From: Amanita rubescens
Lineage: Eukaryota > Basidiomycota > Agaricomycetes > Agaricales > Amanitaceae
Assembly (NCBI GenBank): GCA_015039365.1
Contig: WION01000099.1
Coordinates: forward strand, 101,842 to 165,841
Reading direction: 5' to 3'
Length of the DNA: 64,000 nt
The notes under the pieces were generated by a model. It searched no databases, was not told where the DNA came from, and saw only the letters and a list, made by a program, of their open reading frames with translations. The position numbers and the translations under genes were made by a program. Of the stretch, positions 55,301 to 64,000 are shown in pieces; positions within the stretch are counted from its first letter, which is position 1, and each line of letters opens with the position of its first letter.

Positions 55301-57343
55301 CCATCACTTTGTCGTTCGGATGATATGCTTAGATATCTCGCAGGAATGTTGATGCTGAGGGTTCTAGCGATGATGACCATTCTATATGGGAGTCTTTGCT
55401 TGACGCCTCGACGGCAAAAGCGCTTGACCATGGCCTGGATAGTGCGACAGTCCTTGAGGAAGTCTCTGCGTCGCTCGAACAGGCATATGACTGGGACGCA
55501 GCCTGCACTTCTTCATTCATTCGTGCCACGGATACACTTCTATCGCGCCTGGACCTTGATGAAATCAGAGAAGCTCCATCATCGTTGCTTAGGCTCGTCA
55601 ACGATGTTCTCTCTGCCACGTATCCTCCTTTGCCTCAGGTGAAGCAGTACGCAAGATGGCTTTTGAGGTCTCTTTCTGACATGGTCCGGAAATGCGAAAA
55701 TGAGGAGATGGCGAGCGTAATCGTGACATCTGTTAAGCAAAGTGTCAGCATGTGGATCCTAGACGAGGCTGAATCGACAGACGAAGAGGAATGGTCTTAC
55801 GACGTATGTCCCATATCTCATTTTGATTCTGATTTATTGAATTGAGCGTTTTTATTATGTTCAGATGGAACCATTGTATGGTTACCTCTTATCGATTCTC
55901 AGTTTATTGCCAAAGACGATCGAGGCTGTAACCGATTATCTGCCTATCTTGGAATCGGCCTTGCGTGGAGACCAATTCAGGACCTCGTTAGCAGCCGAGG
56001 CCTTCAAAGAGTTCTGGACTGGGTATTCAGGCGTAAAAGAGCCCCGAGAGGGATGGCCTGCGGGCCTCGTTAGGTGCCTTGCATGCGCTGGTCAATCCGA
56101 AGAAGTGTCCCCTGTACCAGAAGGAGAATCCCTGAAGACGCCCCAACAAACTTTTGCGTTGCTTCCCTCTTCGTCGTCAACATTGTTTGACGACGCTTCG
56201 AGCGGGCCAGGTAAGCTTGTTACACAAATGCAAGGCTTAGATGATAAAACTCTCGTAGATTTGGACAGTTGCACGGTTTCTCCACCATCCACACCTACAG
56301 AACGTGGAAAACTACTATTCGCGGATGCTACTACGCCATCGACCTCCTTTGCTCTTTCGAGTCCTCCCCGAGTCAAGTATTCCAGTCCTGTCAAGCTTGT
56401 CTCACTTGCCTCCCCGACTTGGATTGCGGTGAGAAACCAGGCGACTGGATCCAGGAAGCGCATGCGCATCTCTGCGGAGGATAAGGAAAATAGTTCGCTT
56501 CCGATGCGGTCGCCGTCTCGGCGCGTCGCTTCCAATGTGTCCGATGCAAAGTTGGTCCATCAGCGCCCAACGACACCCAAGAAGCGCAAGCTCCAAAACG
56601 ATGTTGATGACAATACGGAGCATCTTTCGCCATCGAAAAAGAGCAGATCCGATGCAGTGTTTTCCCACTCCACGAACATCGTCTCGTCTACAAGTGATGC
56701 CGACGATGAGAACGATATTGCCAACAGCTTACTGGTTTCTCCGGCATCGTCGGACGAAGCAGTTCCTTCTCCGAGGAAGCGAAAACGCATGATCATGATT
56801 TTGGAGTCTGTCGAAGTGCCGTCGGTCAAATCGGTTACGATGCAATATAGAAAAAGCGCACAGGAAAAGCGGAAAAATGGTTCGAATGCAGATTGGGAGT
56901 CCAGCTCGTCGTTCAAGTCAAAACTGCGTCGAGCCAAAAGCGATTCATCTGGGGATCTGTCGAGGAGGAAGCGTCGGGTGAGCATTAAAAGTGACCAAGA
57001 AGACGTGTTTGGTCCTCTGCCGCTTCCTAGTTTGCTGGAGACATGTAAGAGGCTGGCGGCGACTCCGCCTTCTACTACCTCTCGGCGAGCGGACCCTGCG
57101 TCAGCCCCGTCAGTGCGGTCGTTTAAAGGGCTGGATTTCAGTTCGACATCACTCGATCTGAGCCCTCCGCCTTCCCCATCTCCTCAAGTCCGGTTGTTGC
57201 CTACGGCTATGCCTCTCCCTGACAACAACGATGATAGGTCGGAGGAGGGATCAAGCCCATCAAAATCCGCGAAACAGCGTAAAACTTTGCGCCGGACGCG
57301 GTCTCAAACTATTGGTGTTGGGAAAAGTAAAGTTGTGGTTTGA
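52312..57343 (+). CDS. Rif1 homologue (replication timing and telomere factor)
   Basis: Proposed exons 52312-53023, 53072-53307, 53357-54521, 54579-54632, 54679-55294, 55344-55803, 55865-57343; 1,573 aa. Rif1 is a nuclear HEAT-repeat protein that brings protein phosphatase 1 to chromatin to restrain origin firing and acts at telomeres and breaks. The Rif1 N-terminal helical region spans about residues 110-1050 (LSIWLIQTQRLP, LRVQACQALGGIVTG, VWALNVLACLIVLLGP). SILK at residues 58-61 is a PP1-docking motif and KEN at 15-17 could be a destruction box; both are short and could be chance. The last 500 residues are disordered, Ser/Pro-rich and basic, with KKRK and RKRKR nuclear-localisation patches. 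The start at 52312 is preferred because the frame upstream opens only with GTG. Confidence 0.82.
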
Positions 57344-57725
57344 AGTATTAAAAAAAATCATTCGATTTGCATTGCATTTGTTAAGTAAGTTATACCAGCA
57401 TATTTTTGTAACTGTAGTCGTTGTTCATACCCCTCCATTATAAAAAGTCAATTACAATACATAATAAATCGCGAGTCGTAGTTAGTTGATGAACACGTAA
57501 GCACGACGTTCTGCAGTGAACCGCCGTGACCCGACCGAACGGTTGACCCGTCGTGAACGTTGACCATGTTAACCTTACTTATAGAACCGCTTCTTTTCCT
57601 TCTCTTCTCTGTCAGAAAATATGTGACCCATCCCCTCATTTAACGCAGCATCCTCTCATTAGACAGATCAAATTTAATTATGTTCAATTAAAGGAAACCT
57701 CATATTGCTTATACATACTAAGTAC
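57344..57725. other. Convergent 3' intergenic region
   Basis: 382 bp between the stops of Rif1 and the SRPK-like kinase, AT-rich near both stops as expected for 3' ends. No gene seen. Confidence 0.5.
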
Positions 57726-59180
57726 TTACCGACCGGGAGTGTACTCAAACCATGGATGACGTACTACCTCCTGTATCGTAATCCTTTCCTCGGGATTGTA
57801 CTTGAACATCTTCTCTAACAGGTCACTGAGGAGTTCCACTTCATCTTCCTCCAGCTGTGTCCCAACAATCTCAATCATGGGCCCTTCCTCATCTATCGGT
57901 GGTTCGTCCCGCTCACCAATTCCCTGCAGTTTTTCTCGGATGGAACTCTTGTAATCTGGGGACTTTGGTTGGCCGTCTTCATGAAACCATATATGGCGTT
58001 CTTTAAAGGCGTTCCACCAAGGATCTGGTAGTTTGCCAAACAGGGTAACGAAATCCTGCATAACCGTTTCTTCATCTGCCAAAAAAGAGGTGATGAGCGA
58101 GTATCCCGCACGAATCTCAAAGATTGTGCATGCCAATACCCAAATGTCGGAAGCAAAAGAGAATTTGTTATCAAAGAGGGTTTCGGGGGGGCAATAGAGT
58201 ATTGCTGTAGCTGGGTTGTAGTCGGTTGGAGGTTGTTTTGTGTCGAAGGACTGGCCAAAGTCGATCACGATGATGCTTTCTTCCAAGAGAAGCACTGGGA
58301 CAGAGAGGTGAGTCATATCAATGGCTTGGACAACTTCTCGTGGGGCGTGCGGCCCGGGTGCTGATTGGTTAACGGTTACAACCTCGTCTGTCCTAGGCTG
58401 GCCAAACTTTGAGTAGATTTCGTCGTCTGACCATTTGTGGACCTCGTCAGAGACCCGAAAAAGGACATTTGATGACGTTAGATCTGAGGAATTTAATAAA
58501 CCATTATTATGAAACAGAGTTAACGAACCTCCGTGTACAAGCCCTGCAGAATGCATAAGCTCCATCACCGTAGCAGTTTGCTTTGCCACTTCCCTAGCCA
58601 GATCACCCCGGAGCCGCGTACTCCCTTCAAGTCTCCCTCCGCCGGGAAACGACATGACACGTACACTCGGTCCAGCAAGTTCGGAGACAAGGCATACGTG
58701 CGTTCCATTAGGCCCTTCCTCGATGAAAGAATCCTTGATCGTTTGGATATTGTGTCTAGCAGCATGGTGCGTGGAAGCGATTAAGGCGTCGAGCTTTTGG
58801 GAAATAACAAGCTCTTCAATCTCGTCCTTTGGCTTAGTGGATTTATATGCAGGAAGAACCTTCAGCGCAACCAGAATGCCAGATACAGAGTCGCGGGCAA
58901 GCCAGATCGTAGATGAGCCTCCGTATCCTAACTTGTGCAAGACTTTGTAGCGACCGTCGGCAAAAACATCACCAATCGACACTGGGTGCAATCCTTCGGG
59001 TGCATAAAGTTCGAGGTTTTCGACGGAATCGAATCTACAAGGTCGATATTGTCTCCGGAACATGTAAACCGGTTCGGGCTCCCCTGAAGTGGCCATTCCT
59101 TCCGCTTCATCGTGACCGAGCGCACTGTTTACTATACTCGACGAGGGTTCAAGTGTACTCTTCGAAATCGAGAGGCCCAT
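57726..59180 (-). CDS. SRPK-like serine/threonine protein kinase, HGD variant
   Basis: Exons 59180-58529 and 58483-57726 (intron 45 nt), 469 aa; an upstream in-frame ATG at 59243 would add 21 residues. The kinase N-lobe has LGYGGSSTIWLARD and VALKVLPAYK; the catalytic loop after splicing is VHGDLTSSN, with Gly in place of the HRD Arg as in many fungal SRPK relatives; the Mg-binding loop is VIDFGQSF; the activation end is YCPPE; the C-terminus holds NPEERITIQEVVRHPWF. SRPKs phosphorylate SR-type splicing factors; fungal expansions of this group have unknown substrates. The start MGLSISKS fits an N-myristoylation signal. The stop TAA overlaps a splice-donor-like ggtaagtac, so a further exon cannot be excluded. 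Confidence 0.85.
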   Translation of the reverse strand: MGLSISKSTLEPSSSIVNSALGHDEAEGMATSGEPEPVYMFRRQYRPCRFDSVENLELYAPEGLHPVSIGDVFADGRYKVLHKLGYGGSSTIWLARDSVSGILVALKVLPAYKSTKPKDEIEELVISQKLDALIASTHHAARHNIQTIKDSFIEEGPNGTHVCLVSELAGPSVRVMSFPGGGRLEGSTRLRGDLAREVAKQTATVMELMHSAGLVHGGSLTLFHNNGLLNSSDLTSSNVLFRVSDEVHKWSDDEIYSKFGQPRTDEVVTVNQSAPGPHAPREVVQAIDMTHLSVPVLLLEESIIVIDFGQSFDTKQPPTDYNPATAILYCPPETLFDNKFSFASDIWVLACTIFEIRAGYSLITSFLADEETVMQDFVTLFGKLPDPWWNAFKERHIWFHEDGQPKSPDYKSSIREKLQGIGERDEPPIDEEGPMIEIVGTQLEEDEVELLSDLLEKMFKYNPEERITIQEVVRHPWFEYTPGR

Positions 59181-59705
59181 TCTCGGGTGGCTCGCGGTAA
59201 GAAAGGAGAACGCGCAGGACAAGGTCACGGTGGGACATATCACAGATCTGTCACGTCACACTATTTAAGATTGTCTATCCCCGTTCTCGCCGTCATTTCC
59301 TTTCTTCCCCTTTGCTTTGGACCCTTTAAGTTTGGAGTTGGCCTTGAGTTTTCCTTTCTTCCCTTGGGTTTTGTTGAAGTGGATAACGGGGAATCAACAG
59401 TTTCGGGCTGAAGATGATCAGAAAGAAAGAAAAACAAAGTGGAACTCAGCATTCACACCTTAAGCCTTAGCCATGGTTGCCGCGGTTGGAGACGTAGAAG
59501 TCGTACAACGCCCCAAAGTGTAAGAAAGTCGCCGGGCATCAAGGATGGTGGAAGTACGGCGTAGCGGTAAGGGTATGGCGAATTGGAAGGAGTGGATTGG
59601 AAGTCGTTCATCGCAACGGTTATAGGAGAGAATTCGCGTCTTGTCGTTACGTCACCGGTTTTGCTTCCGTTCATCGCCTCATTGCAATCGCCATGAATTC
59701 AAACA
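59181..59705. other. Intergenic region upstream of the SRPK-like kinase
   Basis: About 525 bp between the kinase start and the end of the kinase pseudogene. No gene recognised. Contains pyrimidine-rich stretches around 59290-59370 that may be the kinase promoter. Confidence 0.4.
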
Positions 59706-60866
59706 CCGAGGGACGAGGGTAGGACAAACTTCACGATTTGAATCTCATTCGTATCCTGGAAAGGTATAGTATCGAACTGGATCTATACGTTTACACGTTC
59801 AGCATCTAATTCGACAAAAGGAAGAACAACAACTGGCTCATTCACCTCGTAATAAAGGCAACCAAAGGCATAAACATCTGATTTTTGTGTCCTTGCAGTC
59901 AATTGCCCATCATCGTCTGACTCTGAGGCATCTTCCTCTTCATTCCAGTTTCCGTGTAGCTCAGGTGCCGCAAAGTTGTAATGCAGCACTCCAGATGGTG
60001 GCAGTGGCTTCTGAATGTCGAGTTAATCCAAAGTCGGCGATTTGAGCGTGGAAGTGAGAGACTGAGAGTCCAAAAGAACGTTGTCCTGATAAAAGGGATA
60101 GTTATGTCAGTATCTAACCAGGCGGAATGAGGTGGATGTACGCCGAGGATGTCCCCGTGAACTATGCCTTCCGAGTGGGTGTATTGGATGCCTTCGGCTA
60201 CCTCTAAAATCTATCAAAGATTCAGCTTTGAGTGTGTGCAGTCGAGCGAAATCCGCACAAGTCTTTGAATCTTCGATGTTGAATGACCAGTCTTCTTTCT
60301 CCACCGAGAAAGAGTACCGTTCTTCGTGTATGGCGACACAAGGAACATGCGAGAAGCTGATTCATCTTCAAAGATCCCGAGAAATGGAAGAACGCGCTCG
60401 TGAGTTAGAGATCGCCACATCAACGCTTCTCGACAGAAATCCTATCAGACGGCGATGATCAGAAATCGGTAATCCATTCAAGATAAGCGAATGACTTGCA
60501 TCATTATGACGAGTTTTGTATAACTGTTTCAGCGCGATGGCAGCTCCCTTGAGTTCTCCCTTGAAAACGAACGCAGTGCGTAATTATGATCAACCTTAGC
60601 GTTGATCCCTTTCACGAACAAAGAGCTTGGTGTGACCGGCGTCTTTGTTATCATTTTTAGGCTTTTTAGCATCAACCGTCTCGCTCGATGGTTGGCATCC
60701 GGTACTTCGGAACATGACAAATGGCCAGTGCATAGCAAATAAAGCATAAAATCGAGCAAAGGCTCGGTGTCAGATTCACCAGTGAGTTGCAAAGCAGCGT
60801 TGACATAGTTCTTCGTTATCAAGAGTGACCGTGCAAGGTCGATTGTCGCTACATTGACGACACGGT
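59706..60866 (-). pseudogene. Decayed protein kinase (tyrosine-kinase-like group)
   Basis: On the - strand kinase pieces appear in order but in changing frames: an N-terminal helical part (60866-60600), GELKGAAIALK (about 60560-60520) with the ATP-binding Lys, CREALMWRSLTHERVLPFLG (about 60440-60380), VAEGIQYTHSEGIVHGD (catalytic Asp), NVLLDS, IADFGLTR, LHYNFAAPELHG and KSDVYAFGCLYYEV. The DFG stretch lies in another frame than both its neighbours, so two small compensating frame changes flank it, and the N-lobe junction also fails to stay in frame. The C-lobe ends early (QIVKFVLPSSLGV then stop), missing the final helices. Agaricomycetes carry many such kinases; this copy looks dead unless there are sequencing errors. 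Confidence 0.65.
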
Positions 60867-61196
60867 CGATAGGTGATCTTAGCGAGAAGTATATGCTAAA
60901 GTTCAGCGCTCAGCGCTCAGCTTGCTTACTCAGCTTACTAGGCCTCGGAATATGCCAGCTTCCGGGAACAAGCCAATTTGCATCAACACCGCTACTACTA
61001 GGCGATCACTGCGCGGCCGAAGCCAACAATTGCAAACTCTCCTGTTGCTGCACTACTCACCACCTCTTTTGTCGAACACGTAGACCCTTCCGCCCGCCGA
61101 ATGTGGTAGGGGTGACACGTGGGTTAATAGAAACTTATTATTAGAAGTCTCCGTCGTTGACAACGTTGACTCCTTGGTACTAAAGCAAACGTCGTC
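60867..61196. other. Intergenic region before the membrane-protein gene
   Basis: About 330 bp; no gene. Likely contains the promoter of the gene at 61197. Confidence 0.4.
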
Positions 61197-62899
61197 ATGT
61201 GGCCCGACTCGTCTTCCAGGCTATCCAAGAAGCCCATCTTGTTCATCTGTACCTTTCTCATCACCTTTCTCATCCTCTTTTTCTGGTACAAGAACACTAT
61301 ACTGACCTCGTGTCCCACCGCTCTCGCCATTGACGACCATTTCAAGCCGGTATCATCGATAGGCCCCGACTTCCGCCTCCAGAAACACAAGAGGATCGCT
61401 ATCGCGTCTGACATTGGCCACCATCATGACGTTTACCTTGCCTTGGCTTGGACGCTTGAGCGAGTTATGAAGGGTCGGGGTCAGTTAGACGTGTATGCGC
61501 GAACGCCGCTGAGTTTCGGGTTTGGAAAGGTGGTCCAGCAGCTGGGCTTGTATCACGGGGTCATCAGAGATCCGCAACAACTCTTCCTCGACCTCGCTGA
61601 TAGCGGTTCGGATGACGCCATTGATATGGTCATACTGGGAACTTGTGAACTTGAGTGCGTTTCATTTCGCTTGCAATGTTTTTCACTCATCCTTGTCCTT
61701 TTTTCCTCCCCCTTCTACACAACACTGGCACTATGATCTGGGTAGCCTACAACATTGGCACGAAAAGCTTCTGAATGCGTGGGAGCTCAGAGACAACGAA
61801 CGCAAGTTCGAGCTCGTCTGTATCGTCCATCATGCTGAAAACCGGCTTTTTGAGGTCAACATTCATGAATGGTCTCGCCGGAATGCCCTTCGCGTTCTCA
61901 CGATCTCAAAACAGTTTGTTTCTTTCTGATTACCTATATATTTTACTCACCCTTATCCAGTGTTCAGAGAACCCTTCATCAAATCTTCCAAACGAAGGCT
62001 TCCGACCACTCTCCCCTCATCGCCTCTTCCGGATTGGAATACGTACCCGTCAATGTCCACATCCCAATTTTGAACGTATCGATTGAACGTCAACAGTCTC
62101 CGCCGCTTCTGTCGAACGCAGTCATTCAGGGATCACTCTCTGTCGGTCGCCGCGATTATTTGACCATATTCGATGATCTTGTCAAAAGCCTGCACGGTCA
62201 GTGTAATTCCCTCTTCTGTTCAGAATACCTCATCCCCGTCTCGGTAGAGGATCCAAAAGCGTGGGGCTATTTACCTCTTGCAAATCATTCCTCATTTCTT
62301 CCAGACCCCGACCTCTCCGATCAACCATTTAGATTACATCTTGCCGGATCAGGCTCGCTAAACGTCCCTCCGGAATTGAAGAACGTCATCGTGTTTCACA
62401 CCAACCTCAACTATTTCCAGTACTACGACCTAATGACCACTATGGACATCTGCATACCTGCGTTCCCGAACAACAAAAAGTATTTTGAGGATACGGCAAG
62501 CTCGACGGCAGCGATGTGTTTGGAATCAGATGTGAGTTTGCTGTACGTCAAGAACCCATTCGATCGTTACTACTTCCTCAGGTGCCCCTCCTCGTGACTC
62601 AACGCATCCGTGAGGCATATGCCCACCTGGATGATGACAGGGTCATTGTGACCCGTCCGGCGGCAATGGGCGAGGTAGCCGCCATCCGAGCGCTCCGGAC
62701 GAACAATATCTCCACCTTTCTGGCCAGCGACCCGGCCCAATCAGGCGTCTCGCTTGGCTCCCACCCGCGCCTGCGTGGAGCGGCTGAACGGATGCTGAGC
62801 GCAGGCTGGCACAGGACCAAGGGGGGATTCGACGCCGTCAAGCGGCTGATTTGGGATCAGAATGAGGCTGTCGTCATTCAGCTTATCTTCGATACGTGA
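61197..62899 (+). CDS. Type II membrane protein of unknown function
   Basis: Proposed exons 61197-61654, 61746-61913, 61961-62196, 62248-62531, 62582-62899; 487 aa, all introns 47-91 nt and in frame. I do not recognise a named family. A short basic N-terminus is followed by a single hydrophobic segment at residues 12-31 and a long domain that would be lumenal. Stretches that look structured: RIAIASDIGHHHDVYLALAWTL, MVILGTCELDLQHW, LVCIVHHAENR, WSRRNALRVLTISKH, LSNAVIQGSLSVGRRDY, FRLHLAGSGSLNVPPELKNV, MDICIPAF and RVIVTRPAAM. Alternating Rossmann-like strands, a membrane anchor and a GSGS/VPPELKN segment resemble GT-B glycosyltransferases, so a Golgi glycosyltransferase-like role is possible but only an inference. 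No obvious DXD motif. Confidence 0.75.
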
Positions 62900-64000
62900 T
62901 TTGAACTCCCGTCGGCTGTGTTAGAACTTTGGCATCATGATGCCTCACTACAAGGATTTTGGACTGCTCCAGCCTATGTTGCGTAGATCAATATTAGTCA
63001 CCATATTCATTTCCTTGTTTTCGTCCACTTCCAAGTATTATATGTCTTTTATCTGAAGGGGTTATTTATCTACGAGTATGGGGATGTGGATGTATTCGAG
63101 GTGTTTGATTAGTGATTACAGGTCTGGTTACAATGACTGGAAAAGGGTTTTGTTACCCTAGATCAATCCAAGCCATTGGTAAATGTTGCACTTGAGACGA
63201 AGATGGCCTGGAGGACAACTGAAAGAAACATACACGTATATTGAGGTACTGGCTAGCAAATGTTATTGTTGAAACTGAGTTGCAACGCTGCCGGCGCCGG
63301 AAAAGTGGCGCGTGGCATACTCAAAGAACTTTTTATTGGCTACGCTATGAACCCGTCGCCTTCATCCAAGTCCACAGTTCATCATGGTCCTGTAAGACAT
63401 CATCACCATCGCTTGAAGAGCGAAGCATTGAAAGGATTAAGTTTGCTCGTAAGGGGGTTGACAATAATGCGAGCGGTGATCATTAAACAGTGAAGTATAC
63501 GTACAAGCCAACATCTCCTCAAGATCTTCGGTGCTGGCATTAGAGCCGTTATCTTTGGTCTAGTCCGTAGTGTCATTGGTGATTGGAGCTGACTGTGGGT
63601 CATGAGGCCATGGTACAACACAGAGGAGTGTGGACATAAAACTGGAAGGGAAGCCTGAGAACACAGGAACGGCTCCGGCTTTGTTGCAACGTGATCATCG
63701 CAGTTGCAATGAGGGAAACTCGAGAGATTGAGAATGGTTCTGGGATGTTGCAACACCGCCAGAGAGATGTCCACGCACAAGGGAAACAGGATAGAATGTG
63801 GGAACGGCCCTGTTGCAATACACCACACCATCGTTTCAAAGACAGTGACGTTGCAACCGTTGGAGGGATCTCGGCGCACTGGGGTAAGGAAAGGGCGCGG
63901 GAATCGTTCCAATACCGTTGCCGCGGCGGATCTGGCCCATACACTACTAAACTAGTAGTAGTCATACTATGTCAGAAATGAGTCCTGCTCGGCATTTTGG
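62900..64000. other. Window end, no gene recognised
   Basis: About 1.1 kb to the end of the window. Frames such as 63403-63912 on the - strand lack domains or signal sequences. A gene starting outside the window could end here unseen. Confidence 0.4.

Overview
The window comes from a filamentous fungus, most likely an agaricomycete basidiomycete. The non-transposon genes are cut by many short (about 40-190 nt) GT-AG introns, several with CTAAC- or CTGAC-like branch points. They encode a Rif1 homologue, an RPAP3 homologue, a guanine deaminase, Kre9/Knh-type cell-wall proteins, an expansin-like secreted protein and an SRPK-like kinase. No bacterial operon, CRISPR array, rRNA or tRNA gene was recognised.

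Region 1, about 1-39.2 kb, is a nest of transposable elements. A chromovirus-type Ty3/gypsy element (gypsy1, + strand, 1-9503, 5' end outside the window) sits inside the integrase of a second gypsy element (gypsy2, - strand, 9504-18582). Beyond gypsy2 lie an inverted LTR fragment, a Helitron helicase fragment (18843-20594), a Ty1/copia element (- strand, 20595 to about 35998) and the 5' end of a third gypsy element (gypsy3, 37091-37988). Short non-autonomous DNA transposons with hAT hallmarks (8-bp target duplications, short terminal inverted repeats, clusters of short subterminal repeats) break these elements at 3268-5539, 10402-13942, 14340-15192, 23638-26853, 35998-37090 and 38052-39141. 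A small LTR element without recognisable genes (32938-35440) sits in the copia leader. In two cases removing the insert and one 8-bp duplicate rejoins the host reading frame, which fixes the order of insertion. Most premature stops in the retroelements are TGA.

Region 2, about 40.3-64 kb, is gene territory. In order it holds RPAP3-like (+), guanine deaminase (-, convergent, 48 bp away), an expansin-like secreted protein (+), a long gene-poor stretch, two Kre9/Knh-type paralogues in tandem (-), the large Rif1 gene (+), an SRPK-like kinase (-, convergent with Rif1), a decayed kinase pseudogene (-) and a membrane-anchored protein of unknown function (+). These genes do not form one pathway. The three secreted-protein genes share a TATA box about 100 bp upstream of the start codon, which is not obvious at the housekeeping genes.

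Exon boundaries were read by eye from splice signals, reading frame and remembered family motifs. No alignment or database search was run. The observations most worth following up are the hAT-like families whose bodies are shared but whose subterminal motifs differ, the reciprocal 8-bp flanks around a pair of inverted 900-bp copies, and the extra open reading frames carried by gypsy1 and the copia element.
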